The translations under genes were made by a program, and so were the position numbers. This document shows, in pieces, positions 16,947-23,605 of a stretch of 30,318 nucleotides of DNA (position 1 is the first letter of the stretch; the number at the start of each line of letters is the position of its first letter). Under the pieces are notes generated by a model, which was not told the DNA's origin, searched no databases, and saw nothing but the letters and a program-made list of their open reading frames with translations. Source of the stretch: a virus; IMG/VR virus record IMGVR_UViG_3300042896_000682, positions 1 through 30,318 of that record. One strand, 5' to 3'.

Positions 16947-17735
16947 TTATTGATTTATTGAAAATTTAGGTTTTTCTGAATAAGGCTGTGTTTCATTTTT
17001 TAATTGAAAGAATCCTTTCCATCCTTTTGCCATTGACTGGTTTATAATTTCAATAGCGGTTTTTTCGCTTTTTTGAGAAAGATTTGATAATTCTGTAAGT
17101 GAAGCCTGCTCGCTTTGAACTGATTTGTATTTGAAATTAAATTCTTTGGATTTATATACTTTCCAAAGCTGCCATTGTGTTTTGAATTTTTCTGTAAAAA
17201 ATGGATATTCTATTTTTATAACATCAACAACCGCTGCTTTTGGTTCTTTTATTAAAAGAACTTTACTTTCCTTTACTTTACTTTCCTTTACTTTACTTTC
17301 CTTTACTTTACTTTGTATAGTTTCTGTCACAGAAACATCTGTTTTTTCGTCAAAATTTGCTATTTCTAGTATTTTTTTATTCAGAAACTTATCTTTTGCA
17401 TTGTTTCTCTTGTCTAAAACTGGTTGCAATCTTTTCTTTAAACCATTTGAAAAAAAGACATTATCTTGATTTTGTAACAAGCCTATTTTAACACAGTAAT
17501 CCAAAATTTGAATTAAAGTTTCAGTTTCAACATCAAAGTCTCCAGCTAAAATCTCATATTGCAAATCATTCATTTCAAATTCAAAAAAAATGCAATCAGT
17601 CAAGTATTCCAAAAACATGTTATAAACGGAATAACCAATTGAAAACCTTCGTCTCAAAGCTTTTATTTTAGGATCGTTCCTCATGCCTGAATCATGAGAA
17701 AAGTAGTCCGCATTTTCTTTTTTAGGTCTAGCCAT
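16947..17735 (-). CDS. DUF4373-type replication protein
   Basis: 262 residues. MARPKKENADYFSHDSGMRN followed by KIKALRRRFSIGYSVYNMFLEYL is the signature of the DUF4373 (Lin1244/Lin1753-like) N-terminal domain, a winged-helix family common in phage and plasmid replication regions. A basic linker at ~142-158 is made of SKVKE repeats from a 15-bp DNA tandem repeat. The C-terminal part (WQLWKVYKSKEFNFKYKS) is a typical DnaD-like or adaptor tail. Its partner is the DnaC-like gene directly downstream. Likely role: replication initiation. Confidence 0.75.
   Translation of the reverse strand: MARPKKENADYFSHDSGMRNDPKIKALRRRFSIGYSVYNMFLEYLTDCIFFEFEMNDLQYEILAGDFDVETETLIQILDYCVKIGLLQNQDNVFFSNGLKKRLQPVLDKRNNAKDKFLNKKILEIANFDEKTDVSVTETIQSKVKESKVKESKVKESKVLLIKEPKAAVVDVIKIEYPFFTEKFKTQWQLWKVYKSKEFNFKYKSVQSEQASLTELSNLSQKSEKTAIEIINQSMAKGWKGFFQLKNETQPYSEKPKFSINQ
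17261..17314 (-). repeat. 15-bp tandem repeat in replication gene linker
   Basis: Three full units of CTTTACTTTCCTTTA (plus strand) at 17261, 17276 and 17291, and a partial fourth. The length is a multiple of three, so loss or gain of a unit changes the linker by five residues (SKVKE) without a frameshift. Confidence 0.9.
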
Positions 17736-17788
17736 ACATTTTTACTTTGTTTCTGTTAAATAGGGAGCTTTTACACCCCCAATTAGGA

Positions 17789-18508
17789 TTAATATTCAAT
17801 AACAGTCACAAAGGATTTAATCTTTTCTACTTCTTGATTTACTCTTTCAGCAAATTGTGTTTCTATTAATTCAGCTGCATCAATGCTTTCAAGCGAACAA
17901 AGTATACCTGAACCTCCATTTGCCTCAAGAATAACATTTACCTCAATTTCAATAGGTTCTTCACCCTCCAAAAGAGGTAGTTTCAATTTAATTGAATCTG
18001 GCATATTACTGTTTACTGTTTGTTTAAAGTTTTCAGTAACATTCCCTTTTCTGTCATTTAGGTTTTCTATTTGAGAATTAATTTTAGCCTTTAAATTTCT
18101 AAGCGTTGAGCATATATTTGAATGCTCTATATTACTAACAAACATGGAGCGCAAAAGCTTTAATTTATTAGCCAATTCTTCGGGTTCATAACTTATTTTA
18201 TCATTATTAATTCCAAGTGAGGTAAACTTCTTAGCAACCTCAATTTTGCCTTGAACTACATACTTATCAACTACACTTTGTTCATTTAAAATCAAAGTAA
18301 TTATACCGTCAGTTTTTGAAACTTTACAATGTTTTCTACTATCTGCAAAATCTTCTTTTCGACCTTCAATAAACCTTGAAGGAGCATCGATATTACCCAA
18401 AATATTTACGGGTTGGTTGTTGTGTTGTTCCGGTACTTTTCCTTCCAGAATGATCACCTGTTTTACATCTTTTTCAATCATGGTCTGAACTACTTTGTCA
18501 TTATTCAT
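17789..18508 (-). CDS. conserved-looking phage protein of unknown function
   Basis: 239 residues. The N-terminus has beta-rich KQVIILEGKVPEQHNNQPVN and a HCKVSKTDGIITLILNE stretch. The middle is helical. The end returns to beta (IKLKLPLLEGEEPIEIEVNV, SGILCSLESIDAAE). It resembles large phage early proteins of the DUF2303 type in general style, but I cannot confirm that. It overlaps the upstream gene by 8 bp, and 53 bp separate it from the DUF4373 gene. Confidence 0.6.
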   Translation of the reverse strand: MNNDKVVQTMIEKDVKQVIILEGKVPEQHNNQPVNILGNIDAPSRFIEGRKEDFADSRKHCKVSKTDGIITLILNEQSVVDKYVVQGKIEVAKKFTSLGINNDKISYEPEELANKLKLLRSMFVSNIEHSNICSTLRNLKAKINSQIENLNDRKGNVTENFKQTVNSNMPDSIKLKLPLLEGEEPIEIEVNVILEANGGSGILCSLESIDAAELIETQFAERVNQEVEKIKSFVTVIEY

Positions 18509-18947
18509 TGCTTCCAGTTTTTAGAGTTTTTATTTTAGTTTGCTTTTCTTGCTTTGTCAATGGTCTAGCATCTACGCAGATTCCAGTTACATCAAAAAAG
18601 TACATCATTCCAGCTTCTTGATCATCAACCAAAAAAAGCTTTCCATGCATTTGTTCTGATTTGAATTTGATTGATTTCAAAAGAATTGATGCATTCTCTT
18701 TTGGCTCTTTCTCTAATTTTTTGAAGCGGTTCATTGCTTCTGATTTCTGTTCTGCTATTTCCGAAAGTTGAATTCCAATAGCTGAATACTCATCCTTTCG
18801 CTCCACAATTTCATCTTCAGTAAGATTCTTTGTATAACTCGATTCTTGAATACCATAAGCAACAGCTTCTAAGTTATCTTTGATTTCTGAAGGTTGCATT
18901 ACTTGAAATGCGAGGTCATAATGTTGACCGATTTTAAAATGTGACAT
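18501..18947 (-). CDS. hypothetical phage early protein
   Basis: 148 residues, helical with charged central segment (EIAEQKSEAMNRFKKLEKEP) and a C-terminal beta portion (GKLFLVDDQEAGMMYFFDV) ending in a basic tail. No family recognised. Its end overlaps the next gene by 8 bp, indicating coupled translation in the early operon. Confidence 0.6.
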   Translation of the reverse strand: MSHFKIGQHYDLAFQVMQPSEIKDNLEAVAYGIQESSYTKNLTEDEIVERKDEYSAIGIQLSEIAEQKSEAMNRFKKLEKEPKENASILLKSIKFKSEQMHGKLFLVDDQEAGMMYFFDVTGICVDARPLTKQEKQTKIKTLKTGSNE

Positions 18948-18960
18948 TCTTTTTTTGTTT

Positions 18961-19329
18961 TTAATTATTAAATAATCCCAATGTTTGATGCTCTACTTTT
19001 CTATTCTTTTGCTGCTTTAATCGGTATTCTTTGCTTATCCAAATCTGTTGTGGTCTTGAATGGCATTTTGGATTTTTAGATAATTGAAAACCATTTTTAA
19101 AAATCAATCCATCTTTTGAAAGTTCTCTAAAAACAGCTCCAAATACTCTTGGTTCAATTGGTTTCAAATTTCCATGAGAGTAATACGCCTCTTTTAAATG
19201 CTCGCTTGTAAATCCTTTGAACTGTGTTTTTACCCATGTCTGAGCAAATAAAATTACCTTCTCATAGTATTTCCGGTTATTCTCTTTTACTTGCTTAATT
19301 GCTTCATTTGTGATGTCAAAGTTTTTCAT
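18961..19329 (-). CDS. winged-helix-like phage protein
   Basis: 122 residues. FKGFTSEHLKEAYY, EPRVFGAVFRELSKDG and LIFKNGFQ read as helix, recognition helix and wing of a winged-helix DNA-binding domain, followed by a basic tail (EYRLKQQKNRKVEH). It overlaps the HNH gene by 4 bp. Proteins of this style occur next to HNH and replication genes in Bacteroidota phages; the fold call is by eye. Confidence 0.55.
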   Translation of the reverse strand: MKNFDITNEAIKQVKENNRKYYEKVILFAQTWVKTQFKGFTSEHLKEAYYSHGNLKPIEPRVFGAVFRELSKDGLIFKNGFQLSKNPKCHSRPQQIWISKEYRLKQQKNRKVEHQTLGLFNN

Positions 19330-19625
19330 GTGAATTGCGTATTAAGTTTGTCTTTTTCTTGGTGGCATTCCCGGCAAAGAATGGTGATGTTACCAACATT
19401 CCAGCATTGTTCTGTTTGCCCGTTTTCTTTAGCCTTTTTTACTGAAATGTCATGTGAACAATCTAACCTTGTGTTTGAAGCATTACGTCCGCACTCTTCG
19501 CAAAAGTTGTAATCAAATTCATTAAATTGCTTTTCGAGTGCTGCAGCTTTGGCAATTCTCATTCTGGATTCAACTTGGGCCGTGGTGAACTTTTCACCGG
19601 AACTTGTTCTATAGGTATTTGACAT
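19326..19625 (-). CDS. HNH endonuclease-like protein
   Basis: 99 residues. Zinc ligands are likely Cys42, Cys45 (CEEC) and Cys84, Cys87 (CREC); Ser57-His58-Asp59 and Asn79 plus His88 complete an HNH-like motif (SHD then N then CHQEKD). It could be a NinG-like recombination nuclease, a packaging HNH or a homing enzyme. Its position in the early operon, beside the DGR, favours a recombination or DNA-processing role. Confidence 0.7.
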   Translation of the reverse strand: MSNTYRTSSGEKFTTAQVESRMRIAKAAALEKQFNEFDYNFCEECGRNASNTRLDCSHDISVKKAKENGQTEQCWNVGNITILCRECHQEKDKLNTQFT

Positions 19626-19636
19626 TAGTTTCCTTT

Positions 19637-19933
19637 TTAGGTGAATTCCAAATACTCACCGTTCTTTTTTATTTTTGTTTTAAATGGAAACTTATCTTTT
19701 GGGACTTTCTCAATAGTTTGAATCAGATACTTTCCTCCAGTAAAAACTACTCTAGGTTCATCCCGATACTCAATTTGTAAATCAAGTCTTGAACCTCTTC
19801 CTTCATAATTTGATGGAACTACTTTAAAGTCCATTACGATTATGTCTTTATCTAGTAGTTTTGATGTATTTATTTTTTCACCGGTGAAACATGTTATTTC
19901 TGGTTTTATATCGAAATCTTTAAAATTGTTCAT
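19637..19933 (-). CDS. hypothetical protein next to DGR reverse transcriptase
   Basis: 98 residues, beta-rich (VVFTGGKYLIQTIEKVP, PFKTKIKKNGEYLEFT). It overlaps the reverse transcriptase stop by 14 bp, so it is made from the same mRNA. It lacks the helical-bundle character and length (about 120) of Avd, the usual DGR accessory protein. A single-strand-binding-like beta fold is possible. Unknown function; its tight link to the reverse transcriptase merits a test. Confidence 0.6.
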   Translation of the reverse strand: MNNFKDFDIKPEITCFTGEKINTSKLLDKDIIVMDFKVVPSNYEGRGSRLDLQIEYRDEPRVVFTGGKYLIQTIEKVPKDKFPFKTKIKKNGEYLEFT

Positions 19934-20951
19934 TGGGTATTAATTTTTTTAATAAGTGTTTTGAATTGCAATGTTTTGCCCATCCATAATAAGCCGCTAT
20001 AGTGGCTTTATTCTTTGTTTTTGACATTGCCTTTGCGAATCTTTTTTTAATTGATTTCCGGAGCATTGTGTGCGTATGGTAGAAGACATATCCAACAAAA
20101 TCAATTCCACGAGATTCAATGGGAAATATTTGATAATTACCTTTTACCTCCAGTTTTAAATTATCTTTCAGATAGGTTTTTATTTCTGCTAAAATTTCAT
20201 GCAAATGAGTTTTATTACTGGATAGAATTACGATATCATCAGCATATCTGAAGTAATATTTAATCTCCTTATTTTCTTTTATCCAATGATCGAAATACGT
20301 TAGGTAATAGTTAGCAAAATATTGACTTAGATAATTTCCAATCGGTAAACCTTCAGCACTATCAATGATTTCATCAAGTAACCAAAGAAGATCATTGTCC
20401 TTAAATTTTCTTCTTAATAATTGCTTGAGTATTTCATGATCTACATTTGGGTAAAACTTCACGATGTCTAATTTTAGACAGTACTTTGTGTTCTCCTGGT
20501 GCCGCAATGCTAGTTTCAAATTTTTAGCAGCTCCATGAATACCTCTTCCTTTGATGCAACTATAAGTATCAGCTGTGAATAGCTTTGTAAAAATTGGTTC
20601 TAGCACATTCATTATTGCATGATGCGTTATTCTATCTGGGAAATAAGGAAGTCTAAAAACTAATCTTTCTTTTGGCTCATACACTTTGAAAGTGGTATAT
20701 TCTGATGTTTGGTAATTCTTTTCAAACAACATCTTATTAAGCTCTACAAGATTATTCTGTGGATTCCTATCAAATACTTTAACTCCATACTGTTTAGCTT
20801 TTCCCTTGCGTGCTTTACTTTCTGCAAGTGTTAGATTTTCAATTGAAATGATCTGCTGATAAATATTTTTGAATCTTTTCATACTTTGCTTTGATTGGTT
20901 CGTTTTCACTTTCATTACTAACGAACCTATTAATTTGTGTTTTTTTGCCAT
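19920..20951 (-). CDS. DGR reverse transcriptase
   Basis: 343 residues from the ATG at 20951; the Met24 codon at 20882 (MKRFKNIYQQI) better matches usual DGR starts and is a good alternative. Domains: LPYFPDRITHHAIMNVLEP (101-119), SCIKGRGIHGA (131-141), LKLDIVKFYPNVDH with Asp162, GLPIGNYLSQYFANYYL (201-217), which carries the I/LGxxxSQ signature of DGR enzymes, YFRYADDIVIL with catalytic Asp248-Asp249, and DFVGYVF (284-290). It copies the template RNA with adenine-specific errors. The template repeat ends 37 bp upstream of the ATG and the two targets lie just before it. Confidence 0.93.
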   Translation of the reverse strand: MAKKHKLIGSLVMKVKTNQSKQSMKRFKNIYQQIISIENLTLAESKARKGKAKQYGVKVFDRNPQNNLVELNKMLFEKNYQTSEYTTFKVYEPKERLVFRLPYFPDRITHHAIMNVLEPIFTKLFTADTYSCIKGRGIHGAAKNLKLALRHQENTKYCLKLDIVKFYPNVDHEILKQLLRRKFKDNDLLWLLDEIIDSAEGLPIGNYLSQYFANYYLTYFDHWIKENKEIKYYFRYADDIVILSSNKTHLHEILAEIKTYLKDNLKLEVKGNYQIFPIESRGIDFVGYVFYHTHTMLRKSIKKRFAKAMSKTKNKATIAAYYGWAKHCNSKHLLKKLIPNEQF

Positions 20952-20988
20952 GTGGGCAAGGTCTGTGATGTATAATATTTTTTAGCTC

Positions 20989-21065
20989 AGGTGCGAGCTG
21001 ACATTCGAATTCGTATTCCAATTATCGTAGTCGTTGTACGAAAAACTGACGCCTGAAGAAGAACT
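20989..21065 (-). repeat. DGR template repeat (TR)
   Basis: 77 bp between the last target gene and the reverse transcriptase. On the coding strand it reads Ser/Asn/Tyr-rich with AAT, AAC and TAC codons, the adenine-rich codons typical of templates. It contains 20 coding-strand adenines; 15 differ in VR1 and 14 in VR2, with A to G most frequent. The adjacent flanks (20988 on one side, 21066 on the other) diverge at non-adenines, which sets the ends. It is expected to be transcribed as the template RNA. Confidence 0.93.
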
Positions 21066-21095
21066 ACAGCAACGACACCACACAACCTTAATTAT

Positions 21096-21470
21096 TTATG
21101 CTTTTACAAAATAGCTTTTGTACAAATCTTCAAATTGCTTCCCGGCATATTTTGCCTGCTCTCTAGTTTCAAAGCAAAGGCGCGAGCCGACATCCGAATC
21201 CGTATCCCAACCACCGCAGACGTCGCACGAAAAACCGACGCCCGAAGAAGAACCCATCTCGAACCAAGGATAGTATTTGTATTGATTCCAATCTTTCCAG
21301 TCTGGTACCCATTCGCCGTTTATAGCTTTGGCGATTATCACTAATTTGGCATGGTCAATCATTGCCTGTCTATCTGATTCATAAAACAGTGAGAAATCAG
21401 GAACTACATTTTTAGGGTTGAGAGCTAATACTTTACAAGCATCTTCAAAAGTTTTAATATCTGTGTACAT
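21096..21470 (-). CDS. DGR target protein 1 (variable protein)
   Basis: 124 residues. The conserved lead-in VPDWKDWNQYKYYPWFEM (55-72) is followed by the variable region SSSGVGFSCDVCGGWDTDSD (74-93) and VGSRLCF (94-100). The pattern of a variable surface closed by a GSRxCF strand resembles the C-type-lectin-like variable domains of other DGR targets. No signal peptide or membrane span, so it is likely cytoplasmic or a virion component. It is a paralogue of the next gene. Codons at TR adenines give Cys82, Asp83, Val84, Cys85, Gly86, Gly87, Asp89, Asp91 and Asp93. Confidence 0.88.
   Translation of the reverse strand: MYTDIKTFEDACKVLALNPKNVVPDFSLFYESDRQAMIDHAKLVIIAKAINGEWVPDWKDWNQYKYYPWFEMGSSSGVGFSCDVCGGWDTDSDVGSRLCFETREQAKYAGKQFEDLYKSYFVKA
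21178..21254 (-). repeat. DGR variable repeat 1 (VR1)
   Basis: Aligns with the template repeat without gaps over 77 bp. 15 differences, all at template adenines on the coding strand (14 A to G, 1 A to T). Corresponds to residues ~73-98 of target protein 1. Confidence 0.93.
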
Positions 21471-21472
21471 AA

Positions 21473-21949
21473 TTAAATTGTAAAAAGTGGTTTGTAAATT
21501 TCTTGTTCAAAAAGTTTTCCAGCATGTTTTGCCAAATCAGCAGATTTAAAGCAAAGGCGCGAGCCGACACCCGAATACGTAAACCAATCACCGAAGCCGT
21601 CGTCCGAAAAACCGACGCCCGAAGACGAAACCATAGTAAACCAAGGGAAGTACTTATACTCATTTGAACTTGTCCAATCTGGAAGCCATCCCTCATTGAA
21701 AGTGATGCAAACTAATTTTGCCATTCGATAAGCAACTTCATCCGGTTCCAATCCTTTACAGGATGTTTCAAAATCTTCTCTAGAAATTCCATTATTTTCT
21801 AAAACATCATCAAAATTTTTGATTCTGTCTTTTATATCTTTAAGAAATACCTTTTTTCCAAATAGATTTTCAAGTAATGATTTCCCTTTTGTGCTTGCTG
21901 CTTCATGAGCTTTTAAAGCATTTGCTTTGTCAATTTGTAATGTTTCCAT
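21473..21949 (-). CDS. DGR target protein 2 (variable protein)
   Basis: 158 residues. It has an N-terminal helical extension (1-75, LKDIKDRIKNFDDVLENNGI) absent from the shorter paralogue. Then LPDWTSSNEYKYFPWFTM, the variable region SSSGVGFSDDGFGDWFTYSG (108-127) and VGSRLCF (128-134). The core is the same as target 1. No export signal. It is followed 2 bp later by target 1. The pair probably arose by duplication, with both kept as VR acceptors of one template. Function unknown. Confidence 0.88.
   Translation of the reverse strand: METLQIDKANALKAHEAASTKGKSLLENLFGKKVFLKDIKDRIKNFDDVLENNGISREDFETSCKGLEPDEVAYRMAKLVCITFNEGWLPDWTSSNEYKYFPWFTMVSSSGVGFSDDGFGDWFTYSGVGSRLCFKSADLAKHAGKLFEQEIYKPLFTI
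21555..21625 (-). repeat. DGR variable repeat 2 (VR2)
   Basis: Aligns with the template repeat over 71 bp with 15 differences: 14 at template adenines (10 A to G, 4 A to T) and one T to G (21604 against 21038). Beyond 21625 it diverges at non-adenines, so retrohoming or identity ends there. Encodes the variable face of target protein 2. Confidence 0.92.
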
Positions 21950-21973
21950 ATTATTTTTTATTGTTGTTGTTTT

Positions 21974-22459
21974 TTAAAATTTTACGTCAATTGGTTGTGA
22001 TAAATCTTCGTTTGGTAATGGAATTTGATGTTCAAACATATCCCAAGCTACTTGTCTACATTTTTCGTGATAATCTTCTTGGTCCTTAGTGGTGTTCTTG
22101 GTTATGGATTTAGTTTTTGTGAAAGGTTTATTCGTTGTAGGATTAAATATTATTTCTCCCGTTTCATAATCAACAACCTCCTCAGCGTTGAATTCTCTTT
22201 TCAAAAATTCGTGAACCTCATCCTTTGTCCAAATTTCCCCCCACTCCTGGAGAATTATATTCTTCCAATGTTCTATGATAACTCCCCAGTAGTAGTTGAT
22301 TTCCTTTTTGGTGATTTTTCTAAAAAACCGCTCTATAGTTACCGTTACTTTTTTTCCTTCATAAACTTCAATTGCATCTACAATTAGACTTCTATTTTCA
22401 ATGAACTTTCCCTTTTCAACTTCAGTTTCGATGGATATTTTTCGGGGGGTAACTGCCAT
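21974..22459 (-). CDS. NinB-like recombination protein (putative)
   Basis: 161 residues. RFFRKITKKEINYYWGVIIE, IWTKDEVHEFLKREF and KNTTKDQEDYHEKC then IPLPNE follow the layout of phage NinB-type proteins: a WTKxxV helix, then TTK and Y and a final IPxP. NinB acts in recombination in lambda-like phages. It shares one base with the YqaJ gene (TAATG). Similarity is by pattern, so an alternative is a Bacteroidota-specific protein of the same region. Confidence 0.5.
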   Translation of the reverse strand: MAVTPRKISIETEVEKGKFIENRSLIVDAIEVYEGKKVTVTIERFFRKITKKEINYYWGVIIEHWKNIILQEWGEIWTKDEVHEFLKREFNAEEVVDYETGEIIFNPTTNKPFTKTKSITKNTTKDQEDYHEKCRQVAWDMFEHQIPLPNEDLSQPIDVKF

Positions 22460-23145
22460 TATTCAAATGCTTTTAGTCTTTCTTTTTTTCTTTTAATGGC
22501 CTCAGTCAATCGTTTCTCCAGCTTAGCAATGTCAATGTCGTTTCTTACTATTTCCAAAACAAAAAGCCTTTTGTTTACATTTTTAAATCTTGGATCATAA
22601 CTAATGAAATACCAACTCTTGCGACCTGTGATGTACATTGAGCCTTGAATTTGCCAGTAGTATTTTTTACATAAACTTTTGAAGTTTTCAAGGTTTAAGG
22701 TTTCCAAATAGTACAAATGCGTTTTACTATCTGGACACTTTGATTCAATTCCTTGGTCTGTTCCTATAAGTCCATCAGGTGTGCAACCAATGTGCTTTCC
22801 AAGCTCTGCAAATTCCTGATCATCTCCATAATTGAAAACCTCCAATCCGGTTTTTTTTACAAATTCTTCAACTGCTTCAATTTCGGTATCTGAACCCCAA
22901 GCTACTGATGCGGATGAGATTTGTTTATTTTCTCCAGTCGTAACAATTTCAAGTACCTTTTCAGTTACATAAGTAATTGCACCATCAGGAAATGCATCTT
23001 TATCTTCATAACCCATTAGTCTGTCAAACTCCGATGCTGTAAACTTTCCTTTGCGTTGTTTTAGCCATGCTTCCTCTCTATCGATTTCCGTTTCGGAAAT
23101 AACTGCCGAATGTAAATTCGGCAGGCTTAAAGTTTCTACTTCCAT
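22459..23145 (-). CDS. YqaJ/lambda-exonuclease-like recombination nuclease
   Basis: 228 residues. It has the PD-(D/E)xK exonuclease layout: EAWLKQRKGKFTASEF (25-40), VAWGSDTEIEAVEEF, CTPDGLI with Asp124, IESKCP with Glu134 and Lys136, and YYWQIQGSMYITGR with Gln165 and Gln167. It resects double-stranded ends for single-strand annealing. Normal length for the YqaJ family. Its neighbours on both sides overlap by one base, so it belongs to a compact recombination block. Confidence 0.85.
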   Translation of the reverse strand: MEVETLSLPNLHSAVISETEIDREEAWLKQRKGKFTASEFDRLMGYEDKDAFPDGAITYVTEKVLEIVTTGENKQISSASVAWGSDTEIEAVEEFVKKTGLEVFNYGDDQEFAELGKHIGCTPDGLIGTDQGIESKCPDSKTHLYYLETLNLENFKSLCKKYYWQIQGSMYITGRKSWYFISYDPRFKNVNKRLFVLEIVRNDIDIAKLEKRLTEAIKRKKERLKAFE

Positions 23146-23573
23146 TATCCTACTATTAATGGTTTAACACTCCAGCGGTCAGATTGAAAAGCATTAGTTG
23201 CGTTTTTCTCTTTACCTAAGTATTCAATTTTCAAAGGTGTTCCTTGCGCAATTTTCCCTGTGTGAACTGCATCTTCTAAGGAAGCAACCAGTCTTTTAGA
23301 ACCATTGCGAATAGTTTTTAATTCGCCTAATTTGTTTTGTTCTAAGAAGATGATACAAGGCAATTCAATTGTTTCTCCAGTTTTATCATCGGTGTAAGTG
23401 CTGGACTTAATTTCTTGGAAGAAACCTAACTTATTTTCTCCAGCAGTTGTTGGAGTCCAATACTCGCTAGTTAGATCTGTTGGCATTACCTTTGCATCTT
23501 GAAGATTTGGTAATACTGCCATTAAGTCGAATGACTGTAAGCTGTTTTTTGCTTTTTCTACTTGATTTTCCAT
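23145..23573 (-). CDS. hypothetical protein of recombination block
   Basis: 142 residues, beta-rich after residue 45 (NKLGFFQEIKSSTYTD, ETIELPCIIFLEQ, GTPLKIEYLGKEKNATNAF). The position just before the YqaJ nuclease is where phages often carry a single-strand annealing or DNA-binding partner. No RecT, Erf or SSB motif is visible, so this role is only inferred from place. Confidence 0.5.
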   Translation of the reverse strand: MENQVEKAKNSLQSFDLMAVLPNLQDAKVMPTDLTSEYWTPTTAGENKLGFFQEIKSSTYTDDKTGETIELPCIIFLEQNKLGELKTIRNGSKRLVASLEDAVHTGKIAQGTPLKIEYLGKEKNATNAFQSDRWSVKPLIVG

Positions 23574-23605
23574 TTTTGCTCTGTTATTAAAAATTTGATT
23601 TATTA

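Noticed and set aside
17261-17314. Repeat considered as a CRISPR-like array
   Set aside because: Units are contiguous with no spacers and lie inside a coding frame.
19637-19933. 98-residue protein considered as Avd
   Set aside because: Beta-rich and too short, without the helical pattern of Avd.
20839-21021. 60-residue minus-strand reading frame across the template repeat
   Set aside because: It overlaps the TR and the RT start in another frame; the TR is explained as non-coding template RNA.
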